Shown here in pieces: positions 8,142-18,537 of a stretch of DNA of 64,000 nt. Positions within the stretch are counted from its first letter, which is position 1. Each line of letters starts with the position of its first letter. The notes under the pieces are model-generated. The model saw nothing but the letters and a program-made list of their open reading frames with translations. It had not been told where the DNA came from and searched no databases. A program made the position numbers and the translations under genes. Source of the stretch: Clostridiales bacterium (lineage in GTDB: Bacteria > Bacillota > Clostridia > Christensenellales > Aristaeellaceae); the NCBI GenBank assembly GCA_022787165.1, contig JALFVL010000041.1:1-64000 (forward strand), written 5' to 3'.

Positions 8142-10295
8142 TTAGCCCCGGCGATTCGCATCCCGGCGCGGCGGACGCTGACCCGGCGCGCTGCGGCGCG
8201 GCATGTCCGTGTTGTCGTATTCGATATCATTGCGGATGAGGTTGATGCGGCCCTGAGAGTCGATCTCCGCGACCTTGACCTCAAGCTCGTCGCCGATCTT
8301 GACGACATCCTCGCACTTCTCCACGCGGCCCTTGGCAAGCTTGGAAATATGCACCATGCCATCCTTGCCCGGGAGCAGCTCGACGAACACGCCGAAGTTC
8401 ATCATGCGCACGACCTTGCCGGTGTAGACCTCGCCGACCTCGATGTCCTTGGCGATGCCCTCGATCAGGCGGCGGGCCTTGGCGGCAGCAGCCTCGTCGT
8501 TGGTCGCGATGAAGACGCTGCCGTCGTCCTCGATGTCGATCTTGACGCCGGTCTCGTCGATGATCTTGTTGATCATCTTGCCGCGCGGACCGATGACCTC
8601 GCTGATCTTCTCCGGGTTGATCATGAAGCTGATGATCTTGGGCGCATACGGAGAGAGGTGCTCGCGCGGCTGCGGCAGCACGTCGAGCATCTTGCCCAGG
8701 ATGAACAGGCGGCCGTCCAGCGCCTGAGACAGCGCCTGACGCAGGATCGCCTCGTCGATGCCCTTGATCTTGATATCCATCTGAATGGCGGTGATGCCGT
8801 TCATCGTGCCGGCGACCTTGAAGTCCATATCGCCGAGGAAGTCCTCCAGGCCCTGGATATCGGTCAGCACGGCGACCTTGCCGCTCTGCGCGTCCTTGAT
8901 CAGGCCCATCGCAACGCCGGCAACCGGCGCCTTGATCGGCACGCCCGCATCCATCAGCGCCAGCGTGGAGCCACAGACGGAAGCCTGGGAGGTGGAGCCG
9001 TTGGAGGAAAGCACCTCGCTGACCACGCGAATCGCATACGGGAACTCGTCCACCGGCGGAATCACCGGCTCAAGCGCACGCTTGGCCAGCGCGCCATGGC
9101 CGATCTCGCGGCGGCCCGGGCTCTTGAGACGGCCCGCCTCGCCGGTCGAATACGGCGGCATGTTGTAGTTGTGCATATAGCGCTCGCTGGTCTCGGTGCC
9201 CAGGCCCTCGATCACCTGCACCTCGCTCATCGGCGCAAGCGTCGCGATGGACATGACCTGCGTCTCACCGCGGGTGAAGACGCCGCAGCCGTGGACGCGC
9301 GGCAGCACACCGGTCTCGCACCAGATGGGGCGAATCTGGGTCAGGCTGCGGCCGTCGGGGCGGACGCCCTGCTCCAGAATCTTCTTGCGCATAATCTCCT
9401 TGTTGAGGTAATAGAGCGCGTCATCCACCTCGCTGAAGCGGCCCTCAAAGCGCTCGGCATACTTCTCGTGCGCCTCGGCGGTGACAACCTTCTCCCTCGC
9501 GCTGCGCTCATGGCGGTCGGTCGTCTCAAAGACCCACTCGCAGCGGCCGTAGAAATCCTCGCGGACGGTAGCCTTGACATCCTCGCCCGTCTCGACGACC
9601 GGGTAATCGCGCTTTTCCTTGCCGATCTCGGAGACGATCTGCTTCTGGAAGGCGACGATCTTCTTGATCTCCTCATGGCCGGTCAGGATCGCGCGAAGCA
9701 TGTCCGCCTCGCTGATCTCCTTAGCGCCGGCCTCGACCATCAGCACAGCCTCATCGGTGCCGGCCACGGTCAGGCTCAGCTTCGACACGGCGCGCTGCTC
9801 AAGGTTCGGGTTGATGACAACCTCACCGTCAACAAGGCCGACGGAAACGCCGCCAATCGGACCCGCCCACGGAATATCGCTGACGGCAATCGCCGCAGAA
9901 GCGCCGATCATCGCGGGGATATCCGGCGGAACGTCCTGCTCGACGGAAAGCACGGTCGCCACAACCTGCACGTCGTTGCGCATGCCCTTGTTGAACAGCG
10001 GGCGAAGCGGGCGGTCGATGAGGCGGGAGGTCAGCGTCGCCTTCTCGGAAGGACGGCCCTCACGCTTGATGAATCCGCCGGGAATCTTGCCCACGGAATA
10101 CATCTTCTCTTCAAAATCGACGCTCAGTGGGAAGAAATCCTGCCCCTCACGCGGGGTTTCGGAGGCCGTCACGTTGACCATGACCACCGTATCGCCAAGA
10201 CGGACGATCACAGAGCCGTTCGCCTGCCCGCAGTATTTGCCAAACTCCAGCACCAGCTTGCGGCCAGCCAGCTCTGTGCTATACACCTTTTCCAT
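8142..10295 (-). CDS. pnp: Polyribonucleotide nucleotidyltransferase (PNPase)
   Basis: A 717-residue 3'-to-5' phosphorolytic exoribonuclease. Two RNase PH domains are joined by a helical linker, then come a KH domain (about residues 560-620, with [15 protein letters not shown]) and an S1 domain (about 630-700, opening with [20 protein letters not shown]). The tail is arginine-rich and short. PNPase degrades mRNA and helps in RNA quality control. The start at 10295 has GGAGA nine bases upstream. It follows rpsO, the common arrangement, but a strong terminator separates them, so expression probably depends on read-through or an internal promoter. Confidence 0.95.
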   Translation of the reverse strand: MEKVYSTELAGRKLVLEFGKYCGQANGSVIVRLGDTVVMVNVTASETPREGQDFFPLSVDFEEKMYSVGKIPGGFIKREGRPSEKATLTSRLIDRPLRPLFNKGMRNDVQVVATVLSVEQDVPPDIPAMIGASAAIAVSDIPWAGPIGGVSVGLVDGEVVINPNLEQRAVSKLSLTVAGTDEAVLMVEAGAKEISEADMLRAILTGHEEIKKIVAFQKQIVSEIGKEKRDYPVVETGEDVKATVREDFYGRCEWVFETTDRHERSAREKVVTAEAHEKYAERFEGRFSEVDDALYYLNKEIMRKKILEQGVRPDGRSLTQIRPIWCETGVLPRVHGCGVFTRGETQVMSIATLAPMSEVQVIEGLGTETSERYMHNYNMPPYSTGEAGRLKSPGRREIGHGALAKRALEPVIPPVDEFPYAIRVVSEVLSSNGSTSQASVCGSTLALMDAGVPIKAPVAGVAMGLIKDAQSGKVAVLTDIQGLEDFLGDMDFKVAGTMNGITAIQMDIKIKGIDEAILRQALSQALDGRLFILGKMLDVLPQPREHLSPYAPKIISFMINPEKISEVIGPRGKMINKIIDETGVKIDIEDDGSVFIATNDEAAAAKARRLIEGIAKDIEVGEVYTGKVVRMMNFGVFVELLPGKDGMVHISKLAKGRVEKCEDVVKIGDELEVKVAEIDSQGRINLIRNDIEYDNTDMPRRSAPGQRPPRRDANRRG

Positions 10296-10360
10296 CGGGG
10301 TATCTCCTTTCAAAATCCTGCCTGCAACACACATCACTCAGGCCCGAACCCTCGAAGCCT

Positions 10361-10404
10361 GAAAAAAACCGCCGTCTGGGCGACCATGTCTCCCAAACGA
10401 CGGT
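10361..10404 (-). terminator. Strong terminator between rpsO and pnp
   Basis: A near-perfect stem of about 17 base pairs with a three-base loop (arms opening ACCGTCG and closing CGGCGGT on the minus strand) is followed by seven Ts. It ends the rpsO message and can attenuate pnp. Confidence 0.88.
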
Positions 10405-10452
10405 CATCTGGGACAAAGCCCTCTTGAACAAAGCCTTGAAGAGGCGCGTCAA

Positions 10453-10716
10453 TTACTTGCGCAGACCCAGCTTCGCCACAAGCTCGCGATAACGCTCGAT
10501 GTCAACCCGCTTGAGGTACTCGAGCATATTGCGGCGCTGACCAACCATCAGCAGCAGACCACGATGGGAATGATGATCCTTCGCGTGATCCTTGAGGTGG
10601 GCATTGAGGTGATTGATGCGAGCGGTCAGCAGCGCAACCTGCACCTCAGGGGAACCGGTGTCGCCCTCGTGACGGGCATACTCTTTGATGATAGCTTCCT
10701 TCGTCGCCTTATCCAT
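10453..10716 (-). CDS. rpsO: 30S ribosomal protein S15
   Basis: An 87-residue protein, the usual length, with the diagnostic [16 protein letters not shown] and [15 protein letters not shown] segments. It binds 16S rRNA in the central domain and nucleates platform assembly. GGAGG lies eight bases before the ATG at 10716. The roughly 90-base leader after its own promoter could host the S15 autoregulatory fold known in other bacteria, but no specific structure was established. Confidence 0.97.
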   Translation of the reverse strand: MDKATKEAIIKEYARHEGDTGSPEVQVALLTARINHLNAHLKDHAKDHHSHRGLLLMVGQRRNMLEYLKRVDIERYRELVAKLGLRK

Positions 10717-10811
10717 GATAAAGACCTCCAAATATTATTTGCCAATCGCCGCGGGCATAGATGAACGTTTGGAGACGCGATCAACTGCGCGCGCGGTTCA
10801 GACCAGAAGAT

Positions 10812-10840
10812 ATTGTAACACGGAAGCCCCGCTTTGTAAA
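10812..10840 (-). promoter_or_regulatory. Promoter for rpsO
   Basis: On the minus strand TTTACA and TACAAT are separated by 17 bases. It lies in the gap between ribF and rpsO, about 100 bases before the rpsO start. Confidence 0.7.
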
Positions 10841-10892
10841 CAGAACTCCCGCGTCTTTTTTGAGTTTTTTTCGAAGTTTTTGCCGATTTTTC

Positions 10893-11825
10893 TCAGATCT
10901 GCGCGTCCCGTTCAAAGTACTCGCGAACCTGCTCGCGGTTCCTCATGACCTCCTCGCGCAGCGCCTGCAAAGACTCAAACTTCCGCTCCCCGCGCAGGCG
11001 CAGATGCAGGCACAGACGCATGTGGCAGCCGTAAAAATCGCCCTCCTGCGCGTCGAGCAGGTTGGCCTCAATGGTCGGTGCGCCGTCCGGCACGGTCGGA
11101 TGTGTGCCGATGTTCACGGCAGCCTTGTACCATCTGCCCCGCACGCAGGCCATCGCCGCATAGACACCGCTGGGCGGTATAGCCTTGCCCACGGGAAACG
11201 CGAGGTTGGCCGTCGGGAAATCGAGCTTCCTGCCCAGCTGCTTGCCGTGCTGAACGACACCGCAGAGCGAATACGGCCGTCCCAGCAGACGGGTAACCAG
11301 CTCCATGTCGCCCGCAGCGATCGCCGCCCGCGTGCGCGTGGAGGAAACCGGCTCCCCGTCAAGCTGCACCTCATCGACGACGCGTGTCTCAAATCCAAAG
11401 GCCTTGCCCAGACGGATCATGTCCTGCGCCTTGCCGGCGCCCTTGCAGCCAAAGGAATAGTTGAAGCCGATCACGACGAATTTCGGATGCAGCGCCTCAC
11501 AGAACGAGCGCACGAACGCCTCCGGCGAGAGCGCGGCATACGCCCTGTCAAACGGACGCAGCACGGCCACGTCGATGCCCATGCGGGCGATGGCCTGGAT
11601 CTTCTCCGAGCGCGTGTACAGCTGCGGCGGCACGCTTTCCGGCGCAAAGGTTGCCATTGGATGGCTGGAAAACGTGTAGACCACGCTTGTCAGCCCATGC
11701 AGTGCCGCCAGCTCGTTCGCCGTGCGCATGAGCTTCGCATGCCCTTCATGGACACCGTCAAACATGCCAAAGGCGACAACAGTCTCTCCGCCGCGCCATT
11801 GCGTCTCATGTGTCAAGAGTTTCAT
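10893..11825 (-). CDS. ribF: Bifunctional riboflavin kinase / FMN adenylyltransferase
   Basis: A 310-residue protein making FMN and then FAD. The N-terminal nucleotidyltransferase domain has GMFDGVHEGHAKLM (HxGH type) and the conserved FNYSFGCKGAG. The C-terminal riboflavin kinase domain has GRPYSLCGVVQHGKQLGRKL and FPTANLAFP. AGGA precedes the ATG at 11825. It is the last gene of the rimP operon, after truB, the canonical Bacillota position. Confidence 0.95.
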   Translation of the reverse strand: MKLLTHETQWRGGETVVAFGMFDGVHEGHAKLMRTANELAALHGLTSVVYTFSSHPMATFAPESVPPQLYTRSEKIQAIARMGIDVAVLRPFDRAYAALSPEAFVRSFCEALHPKFVVIGFNYSFGCKGAGKAQDMIRLGKAFGFETRVVDEVQLDGEPVSSTRTRAAIAAGDMELVTRLLGRPYSLCGVVQHGKQLGRKLDFPTANLAFPVGKAIPPSGVYAAMACVRGRWYKAAVNIGTHPTVPDGAPTIEANLLDAQEGDFYGCHMRLCLHLRLRGERKFESLQALREEVMRNREQVREYFERDAQI

Positions 11826-11909
11826 GATTCCTGTCCAATCCCCATTCAGGAAAAATCTATGGATTCGATCCATCTGTTTCAGACTTGCTCTGCCGATGGA
11901 TGTGTTCGA

Positions 11910-12785
11910 TCATTCAAGCAGCATGGCATCAAAGCGCAGCCCGTCCCCGCGAATCCGCCCGATTCCGGCAAAGCGGCCGTTCAGATAGATCCGCGCGCTT
12001 TCCCCCTGCGCAGCCTCGCCGATGAACTGGCGGCGGCGCAGCTCGTTGCCGTTGCGCACAAATCGCTCCGCCTCAGGCGCAACCGTCAGCGCCGGAAGAT
12101 GGGCAAGCGGCCTGTCCATCGCCGTGAGCAGCGCAGAAAGATCCTCCGCCGCGTCGATCTCCTCGATCGTGTGCGCCTCATCGAGCGTGAATGAGCCCGT
12201 CTGTGTCCGCAGGAGCATGCCCATGCAGGCAGAAGAACCGGCCGCTTTACCGATGTCATGACAAAGCGTTCGGATATAGGTGCCCCGACCGCAGCGCACG
12301 CGAATCAAAAAACGTCCTTCCTGCTCGTTGAATACATCGATGGCATACACCTGTGTCGGGCGTGGCTGCACATCGAGCGCGATCCCCTGGCGGGCCAGAT
12401 CGCAGAGCTTCTGACCATCCCGCTTGAGCGCAGAAAACATCGGCGGAATCTGCTCAATTTCACCGATAAAACGCGGCAGCGTGTGCTCAAGCGCCTCCCG
12501 CGTGAGCGCCTCTCCGCTTCCGGCGAGAATCTGCCCGTGGACATCCTGGGTGTCGGTCGAATAACCCGGGACAAGCTCGGCCACATACGTTTTCTCCTTG
12601 TCGACCATGTAGTCAAACAGCCTGGCCGCCTTGCCGATCATCAGCGGCAACACGCCGCTCGCCTCCGGGTCTAGCGTACCCGCGTGGCCAACCTTTTCCC
12701 TGCCTCCGAGCTTGCGCCGCACGCGCACGACGACGTCACTCGACGTCATGCCCGGCGGCTTGAGCACGCAAAGAAACCCGTTCAT
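11910..12785 (-). CDS. truB: tRNA pseudouridine(55) synthase
   Basis: A 291-residue enzyme that converts U55 of tRNA to pseudouridine. Motif II with the catalytic aspartate is present in HAGTLDPEASGVLPL near residue 38, and the opening GFLCVLKPPGMTSSDVV is typical. A C-terminal PUA-like region follows. The start overlaps the nrnA stop by four bases (ATGA), so the two genes are translationally coupled. Confidence 0.95.
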   Translation of the reverse strand: MNGFLCVLKPPGMTSSDVVVRVRRKLGGREKVGHAGTLDPEASGVLPLMIGKAARLFDYMVDKEKTYVAELVPGYSTDTQDVHGQILAGSGEALTREALEHTLPRFIGEIEQIPPMFSALKRDGQKLCDLARQGIALDVQPRPTQVYAIDVFNEQEGRFLIRVRCGRGTYIRTLCHDIGKAAGSSACMGMLLRTQTGSFTLDEAHTIEEIDAAEDLSALLTAMDRPLAHLPALTVAPEAERFVRNGNELRRRQFIGEAAQGESARIYLNGRFAGIGRIRGDGLRFDAMLLE

Positions 12786-13777
12786 CCGCGCTTCTCCGTT
12801 TCTTCCTGCGCCAGATGATCAAGCTTTTCGCCCATCGCACGAAGCACCTGCTTTGTCGCGCCCTCGAGCGTATCCTGAATCGTGCAGCCGGCCGCCTGCG
12901 CGTGACCGCCGCCGCCAAACAGCACGGCAATGTCGTTGACGGTATCCGGCTCCACGGCGCGCAGCGACATCTTGACGCCATCCTCGCGCTCCGAAGCCAG
13001 CACCGCCATGCGCACACCCTCCACCTCGAGCGCCTTGTTGACCAGGCCGTCCGCCTGGCCGACCGTGCAGCCCGTCTCCTCGAAATCCCTGCGCGTAAGC
13101 TCAATGACGCCAACCCGGCCGTCCAGCTCAAAATGCAGCTTCTGGTAAGCGATTCGCGTCAGGTTGACGCGGCAAAGAGGCTGCGTCCTGTAGACGCGGC
13201 GCGTGATGTAGGAGATGTCAACACCGAGCGCAAGCAGCTTTGCCGCCGCCGCGAGCGTCGCGGGCGACGTCGAGGGATACTGGAAATGTCCCGTGTCCGT
13301 GGACATGCCCAGCATCAGGCAGGTGCCCATCTCCCTGGTCATCGCAACGCCCAGCGCCTCAATGGCCTCGAACGCCAGCAGGCAGCAGGCCGACTCGCCG
13401 CCGCGAATGAAATTGACGTCGCCATAGGCAGGGTTCGTCGCATGATGGTCGATCACCAGGCGTACCGGGGCGCCGTCAAAGACCGCAAGAGACTTGCCCA
13501 TCATGGAGCGGTCGCTCACATCGACCGCGATGGCCGTGTCATACGGGCCAGCGGCCTGCTCCGGGCGCAAAAAGGCATTGTAGCCCGGCAGAAAGTCCAT
13601 GCTCGCCGGAGGCTCCCCGTCACACACCACATCCACGGCCTTGCCCAGCGACAAAAAAGCAAGGCGAAGCGCCAGCGTCGCCCCCACCGTATCCCCATCC
13701 GGGGATACATGGGTGATGAGCGCCAACCGTTTCGCCTTGCGCGCCGTGCAAAGCCAATCCTCATGCACGCTCGTCAT
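12782..13777 (-). CDS. nrnA: Bifunctional oligoribonuclease / pAp phosphatase (DHH family)
   Basis: A 331-residue DHH/DHHA1 phosphoesterase. DHH motifs are visible: THVSPDGDTVG near residue 24, AVDVSDRSMMG near 90, VIDHHATN near 113, and the DHHA1 substrate signature GGGGHAQAAGC near 285. NrnA degrades very short RNAs (nanoRNA) and dephosphorylates 3'-phosphoadenosine 5'-phosphate. It sits between rbfA and truB, as in many Clostridia, overlapping rbfA by 17 bases and truB by four. Confidence 0.92.
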   Translation of the reverse strand: MTSVHEDWLCTARKAKRLALITHVSPDGDTVGATLALRLAFLSLGKAVDVVCDGEPPASMDFLPGYNAFLRPEQAAGPYDTAIAVDVSDRSMMGKSLAVFDGAPVRLVIDHHATNPAYGDVNFIRGGESACCLLAFEAIEALGVAMTREMGTCLMLGMSTDTGHFQYPSTSPATLAAAAKLLALGVDISYITRRVYRTQPLCRVNLTRIAYQKLHFELDGRVGVIELTRRDFEETGCTVGQADGLVNKALEVEGVRMAVLASEREDGVKMSLRAVEPDTVNDIAVLFGGGGHAQAAGCTIQDTLEGATKQVLRAMGEKLDHLAQEETEKRG

Positions 13778-14156
13778 CGGATTGACTCCCTTCCGTTTTT
13801 CTGACCTCGTTGATCAGGCTGGCGATATGCACGCCATACTCAATCGTCGTATCCAGCTCAAAGAGGAGCTCCGGCGTATAGCGAAGCTGTACGCGGCGGC
13901 CCAAATTGTGGCGGATAAAGCCCGCGGCGCTCTTGAGCGCCTTCATCATCGGCGCGCGCTTCTCCTCTTCATAGATACTGATATACACCTTCGCGTAGCG
14001 AAGGTCGCGCGTCACATCCACATGCGTGACGGAGAACATGCAGTCCGTGCGGGGGTCGGATACATCCTCGCGGATGATCCGCTCCGCCTCCCGCATGATC
14101 TCCGACGCGATGCGGTCTGTGCGCTCAAATTGCTGTGATGCCAAGCTTCGCTCCAT
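13761..14156 (-). CDS. rbfA: Ribosome-binding factor A
   Basis: A 131-residue KH-fold protein that matures the 30S subunit near the 5' end of 16S rRNA. The conserved pattern RxxRIASEIMREAERII at the N-terminus and DLRYAKVYIS in the middle is present, followed by the RHNLGRRVQLRYTPEL segment. It lies directly downstream of infB in the nusA operon and overlaps the next gene, nrnA. Confidence 0.93.
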   Translation of the reverse strand: MERSLASQQFERTDRIASEIMREAERIIREDVSDPRTDCMFSVTHVDVTRDLRYAKVYISIYEEEKRAPMMKALKSAAGFIRHNLGRRVQLRYTPELLFELDTTIEYGVHIASLINEVRKTEGSQSDDERA

Positions 14157-14186
14157 TCCTTCCGCCCTGCGGGCGGAACAGCCGAA

Positions 14187-16694
14187 TTACCGTTCGATCT
14201 CTTCCATCACGAAGCACTCGATGACGTCGCCTTCCTTGATGTCGGTGTAATTCTCCAGGCAGACGCCGCACTCGTAGCCGTCCTTGACCTCCTTGACCGC
14301 GTCCTTGAAGCGCTGCAGGGAGGAGAGCTTGCCCTCATAGACGACCACGTTGTCGCGCAGCAGGCGAACCTGCGCATTGCGCTGAAGCAGACCGTCGGTG
14401 ACGTAGGAGCCGGCAACGATGCCGACGCCCGTGATCTTGAAGACATTGCGCACCTCGGCATGACCCAGGACATTCTCGCGGAATTCCGGTGCGAGCAGGC
14501 CCTTCATGGCCTTCTCCATGTCCTCGATCGCCTGATAGATGACGCGATAGTAGCGGATATCGATGCCGTCCCTCGTCGCAGCCTCCTTGGCCTTCGTATC
14601 AGGACGGACATTGAAGCCGATGATCGTCGCGCCGTCGATACCCGCGAGCATGACGTCGTTCTCCGTGATCGCGCCGACGCCGCTGTGGATCGTGCGCACG
14701 CGCACCTCGCTGTTGGAGAGCTTCTCAAGCGACTGCTTGACAGCCTCCACAGAGCCCTGTACATCAGCCTTGATGATGACATTGAGATCCTTGACCTCAC
14801 CGGCCTCAAGCTTGCTGTACAGATCCTCAAGCGTGGAGGCGGAGCTGTTCTTGACCATGGAGGCGCGTGCCTTTGCGGCGCGCTCCTCGACGACCTGACG
14901 GGCCAGCTTCTCATCGGCGACAGCCATGAACTCGTCGCCCGCCTCCGGCACGCCGCCGAAACCGATAATCTCCACCGGCGTGGAGGGCAGCGCATTCTTG
15001 AGCCGCTCGCCACGGCTGGAAATCATCGCGCGGACGCGGCCGTAGGCATTGCCCGCGACGACCATGTCGCCGACGTGGAGCGTGCCGTTCTGCACGAGCG
15101 CCGTCGCAACCGGGCCGCGCGCATGATCGAGCTTTGCCTCGATGATGACGCCGCGCGCCTTGCGGTTCGGATTCGCCTTGAGCTCGAGCACGTCCGCCAG
15201 CAGCAGCACGTTCTCCAGCAGGTCGTCGATACCTTCGCCGGTATGCGCGGAGACAGGCACCATGATCGTATCGCCGCCCCACTCCTCCGGCACGAGCTCG
15301 TAGCGCGTGAGCTCCTGCTTGACGCTATCCGGATCCGCGCCCTCCTTGTCGATCTTGTTGATCGCCACAATGATCGGGCACTTCGCCGCCTTCGCGTGGT
15401 TGATGGATTCGATGGTCTGCGGCATGACGCCGTCATCCGCCGCGACGACCAGAATCGCGATATCGGTCGCCTGCGTGCCGCGGGCGCGCATCGCCGTGAA
15501 GGCCTCATGGCCCGGCGTATCGAGGAAGGTGATCTGGCGGCCATCGACGCTCGCAGTGTAGGCGCCGATATGCTGCGTAATGCCGCCGGCCTCGCCCGCC
15601 GTCACCTTGGTCTTGCGGATGTAGTCCAGCAGGGAGGTCTTGCCGTGGTCGACGTGGCCCATGATCGTCACGACCGGCGGACGCGTGACCAGATCCTCCT
15701 CGCTGTCCTCGATATTCTCGGCGGAGAGAGCATCCTCTGCCGTCTTGTCCAGCTTCATCTCAAGCGTGACGCCGAACTCCGAGGCAACCAGAGAAGCCGT
15801 GTCAAAGTCAAGCTCCTGGTTGATCGTCGCCATGATGCCCAGCAGGAGCAGCTTCTTGATGATCTCGCCTGCCGGCTTGCCGATGCGCTCGGTCAGGTCG
15901 CGCACGGTGATCGTCTCGGCGGTCATGTAGGCCGTCTCGATCTTGATGGGGGCCATCATCTGCTGCGCAGAGGGCTGCTTGCCCTTCTTGCGGCGGCCGC
16001 GCACGACATCGTCGTCCATGCCGTTGCCATAGCCCGTCTCGCGCGCAAGCTGCTTGCGGTTCTTGACCGGCTGATGCTCCGGATCATGCTGACGCTGGCG
16101 GAGCTTCTTGTTGGGATCGTAGTTGGAGACGCGCTCCTTTTCAACCGTGGGCATGAGCTCCGGTCCCTTGGAGCCTCTGCCGCCAGCCGGACGCGCGCCG
16201 GTCGGACGCGGCGCACCCTGCTGGCCGCGCGGCGCAAAGCCGCCCTGCTGGCCCGCCGGACGCGGCGCGCCCTGCTGGCCGCGCGGCGCAAAGGTCGTCT
16301 GCTGGCCCATCGGGCGCGGCGCGTTGCCCTGCTTCGGGGCGGCGGGCCCGGCCGTCTGGGGCGTCGCCTGCGCGGCGTTCTGCGGCTTGCTCTCCTGCTC
16401 GGACGATGCGGCCGGCTCAGCGGGCTTGGCTGCCTCCTGCGCCGTCTGCACCGGTTCGGGCGTGTCGTCAGGCATCGTCCAGGCCTTGCTCTGGGCCTTG
16501 AGCGCCTTCTGCTGTTCCTCGCGGCGCTTCTCCTCTTTCTGAGCCTCTTCCTGCTGCATGAAGCCGGTTTCGATCTTGCGCAGCTCGGCAAGCGTCTTCT
16601 CCGCCGCCGCGCGCACGCCGGTCACATCGCCAAGCAGCTTCGCTGCGCGCTTGCTCAGTTCTTTTGTTGCGTCTTGAACCTTCATCTTGGACAT
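14187..16694 (-). CDS. infB: Translation initiation factor IF-2
   Basis: An 835-residue GTPase that places initiator tRNA on the ribosome. About 250 N-terminal residues are low complexity, rich in A, Q, P, G and R, with repeated APRGQQG(G/A)(P/F)-like blocks. The IF2-N domain and the G domain follow: [12 protein letters not shown] (G1), DTPGHEAF (G3) and NKIDK (G4). Domains II-IV are complete. The start at 16694 is chosen for a G-rich Shine-Dalgarno about ten bases upstream; an ATG three codons later is an alternative. Confidence 0.96.
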   Translation of the reverse strand: MSKMKVQDATKELSKRAAKLLGDVTGVRAAAEKTLAELRKIETGFMQQEEAQKEEKRREEQQKALKAQSKAWTMPDDTPEPVQTAQEAAKPAEPAASSEQESKPQNAAQATPQTAGPAAPKQGNAPRPMGQQTTFAPRGQQGAPRPAGQQGGFAPRGQQGAPRPTGARPAGGRGSKGPELMPTVEKERVSNYDPNKKLRQRQHDPEHQPVKNRKQLARETGYGNGMDDDVVRGRRKKGKQPSAQQMMAPIKIETAYMTAETITVRDLTERIGKPAGEIIKKLLLLGIMATINQELDFDTASLVASEFGVTLEMKLDKTAEDALSAENIEDSEEDLVTRPPVVTIMGHVDHGKTSLLDYIRKTKVTAGEAGGITQHIGAYTASVDGRQITFLDTPGHEAFTAMRARGTQATDIAILVVAADDGVMPQTIESINHAKAAKCPIIVAINKIDKEGADPDSVKQELTRYELVPEEWGGDTIMVPVSAHTGEGIDDLLENVLLLADVLELKANPNRKARGVIIEAKLDHARGPVATALVQNGTLHVGDMVVAGNAYGRVRAMISSRGERLKNALPSTPVEIIGFGGVPEAGDEFMAVADEKLARQVVEERAAKARASMVKNSSASTLEDLYSKLEAGEVKDLNVIIKADVQGSVEAVKQSLEKLSNSEVRVRTIHSGVGAITENDVMLAGIDGATIIGFNVRPDTKAKEAATRDGIDIRYYRVIYQAIEDMEKAMKGLLAPEFRENVLGHAEVRNVFKITGVGIVAGSYVTDGLLQRNAQVRLLRDNVVVYEGKLSSLQRFKDAVKEVKDGYECGVCLENYTDIKEGDVIECFVMEEIER

Positions 16695-16757
16695 TCTGCC
16701 CTTGCACCCCCGCAAATTGCGTCTTTCACGTTCAGTCGTGTTGTTACCCTTCCAGTT

Positions 16758-17087
16758 TTATGCCTTCAAGCCCTGGGTGGCCAGGGAGAACAGCTTCTCC
16801 CCAAGCGGCCCCTTGGCAACGGCGGCGCTCATGCGCCCGGGCTTGCCAATCGCCTGACCAAGCCGCTGCGCCTGCGTCGTCATCACCGGAACGCCGTAAT
16901 ACGCGCAGGAATCGGCAAACAGTTTTTTGGTGTTTCCCGATGCGCCGTCGTCCACCAGGACAAACGCTGCCTTGCCGGAGGCAATGGTCTTTTTGACGCC
17001 ATCCTCGCCCAGCGTCAGCGCTCCGGCGCGCATCGCAATGCCCAACATGGAGAAGAAAGCGTCCGCGCAAATCGTCTCACTGGGCAT
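16758..17087 (-). CDS. ylxQ: L7Ae-family RNA-binding protein YlxQ
   Basis: A 109-residue protein of the L7Ae/L30e/Gadd45 fold, encoded between ylxR and infB, as in most Bacillota. Typical features are LGIAMRAGALTLGED at residues 14-28 and AFVLVDDGASGNTKKLF. Family members bind kink-turn RNA; the cellular role of YlxQ is not settled. The start at 17087 has GGAGG six bases upstream and overlaps the end of ylxR. The longer open frame upstream belongs to another reading frame of ylxR. Confidence 0.88.
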   Translation of the reverse strand: MPSETICADAFFSMLGIAMRAGALTLGEDGVKKTIASGKAAFVLVDDGASGNTKKLFADSCAYYGVPVMTTQAQRLGQAIGKPGRMSAAVAKGPLGEKLFSLATQGLKA

Positions 17088-17343
17088 CGAGCTCCTCCGC
17101 CAGCCGCGTGTAGACGGCCTCGTCGATCTTCTGCTCCAGCGCGCGCTCCAGCTGCTTTTGGCGCATGGCCTTCTCCAGGCATTCCCTCGATCTGCAAACG
17201 TATGCGCCGCGGCCCGGCTTCTTGCCGGCGGGATCAAAACTGATCTCGCCCTCAGCCGATTTGACAATCCGCAGCAGGCTGCGCTTCTCCTTCATCTCGC
17301 GGCAGCCCACGCACATGCGCATGGGAATCTTGCGTGTCTTCAT
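17077..17343 (-). CDS. ylxR: YlxR family RNA-binding protein (DUF448)
   Basis: An 88-residue basic protein with the family signature PMRMCVGCREMKEKRSLLRIV near the start (shown in part) and GRGAYVCRSRECLEKA in the middle. YlxR is a nucleoid- or RNA-associated protein encoded right after nusA. The C-terminus overlaps the ylxQ start by 11 bases. Confidence 0.92.
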   Translation of the reverse strand: MKTRKIPMRMCVGCREMKEKRSLLRIVKSAEGEISFDPAGKKPGRGAYVCRSRECLEKAMRQKQLERALEQKIDEAVYTRLAEELDAQ

Positions 17344-17373
17344 CAGGCGCTCCTTTTCCGCTGTTCGCTGGAA

Positions 17374-18537
17374 TCAATCCTGCGGCTGCTCCTCGGAAAA
17401 GGCTTCCTGCTCCTCCGAGAGCATCAGCTCATCAATCTGGCTCTGGCTCTTGATATCAATCTTCCAGCCGGTCAGGCGGGCGGCCAGGCGGGCGTTTTGT
17501 CCCTCCTTGCCAATCGCCAGCGACAGCTGGTTGTCCGGCACGACCACGCGGCAGGCCTTCTCCTTCTCGGAGACGAATACGTTGATGACGTGCGCCGGGT
17601 TAAGCGCGTTGGCCACAAACTCGGCCGGATCGGCAGACCACTTGATGATGTCGATCTTTTCGCCGCGCAGCTCGGTGACGACGCGGTCGACGCGCTGCCC
17701 GCGCGGGCCGACGCAGGAGCCGACCGGATCGATCATCGGGTCGCTCGAGTAGACGGCCATTTTCGTGCGCGAGCCCGCCTCGCGGGCGATCGACTTGATC
17801 TGCACGACGCCGCTTTGAATCTCCGGCACCTCGAGCTCAAACAGGCGCTTGACCAGGCCCGGATGGATGCGCGACACGCTGACCTGCGGGCCATACTTCG
17901 CGCCTGGGCGGGCGAGGCGGCGGTCAGCGACGACCTCCAGCAGATACACCTTGAAGCGCTCGCCCGGCGCGTAGACATCCGCGGCCATCTGCTGAGAGGT
18001 CTCCAGCGCGCCCTCGGTCTTGCCCAGCTCGACATAGACGGTCTTCGTCTCAGGATCGACGCTATGCACGATGGCGGTCAGGATCTCGTTCTCCTTCTCG
18101 ATGAAATCGTCGTAAATCTTGCCGCGCTCAGCCTCGCGGATCTTCTGGACGATAACCTGCTTGGCAGTCTGTGCGGCAACGCGGCGGAAGTTGTTCGGCG
18201 TCACCTCGACCTCGACGATGTCATCCTCCTCATAGCTGGGCTGAATCTTGCGGGCATCCTCGATGGAAATTTCACCCGCCTCGTCAATCACCCATTCTAC
18301 GACGGTCTTGCGCGCATACAGGCGCACGGCACCGGTCGTGCGGTCGAGCTCTACGCGCACATTTGCGTTGCTCGGCGCGACGCCATACTGCTTGTTGAAG
18401 TTATTCTTATAGGCGCTCTTGAGCGCCTCCTCGATCGCCGAGAAGAGCACCTCCTTGCTGATGCCCTTTTCCTTGGCCAGCAGCGCGACCGCCTCGATCA
18501 TCTCTTTGTTTTCATTCTTGTCCATCATCTGGCGCAT
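17374..18537 (-). CDS. nusA: Transcription termination/antitermination factor NusA
   Basis: About 387 residues: the N-terminal RNA polymerase-binding domain (opening with ALLAKEKGISKEVLFSAIEEAL-type sequence), an S1 domain, then KH1 (VGSCVGPRGQRV) and KH2 (SLAIGKEGQNARLAARLTGW). It lacks the C-terminal acidic repeats of the E. coli protein, as is normal for Bacillota. The ATG at 18537 has GAGG six bases upstream; in-frame ATGs at 18528 and 18525 are also possible. The start overlaps the rimP 3' end. Confidence 0.94.
   Translation of the reverse strand: MRQMMDKNENKEMIEAVALLAKEKGISKEVLFSAIEEALKSAYKNNFNKQYGVAPSNANVRVELDRTTGAVRLYARKTVVEWVIDEAGEISIEDARKIQPSYEEDDIVEVEVTPNNFRRVAAQTAKQVIVQKIREAERGKIYDDFIEKENEILTAIVHSVDPETKTVYVELGKTEGALETSQQMAADVYAPGERFKVYLLEVVADRRLARPGAKYGPQVSVSRIHPGLVKRLFELEVPEIQSGVVQIKSIAREAGSRTKMAVYSSDPMIDPVGSCVGPRGQRVDRVVTELRGEKIDIIKWSADPAEFVANALNPAHVINVFVSEKEKACRVVVPDNQLSLAIGKEGQNARLAARLTGWKIDIKSQSQIDELMLSEEQEAFSEEQPQD

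Noticed and set aside
8136-10427. A 763-codon plus-strand frame opposite pnp
   Set aside because: Antisense shadow of PNPase with biased composition (A, D, R, H, L); no ribosome binding site or motif.
14460-17243. A 927-codon plus-strand frame opposite infB
   Set aside because: Antisense shadow; the minus strand encodes complete IF-2 with all GTPase motifs.
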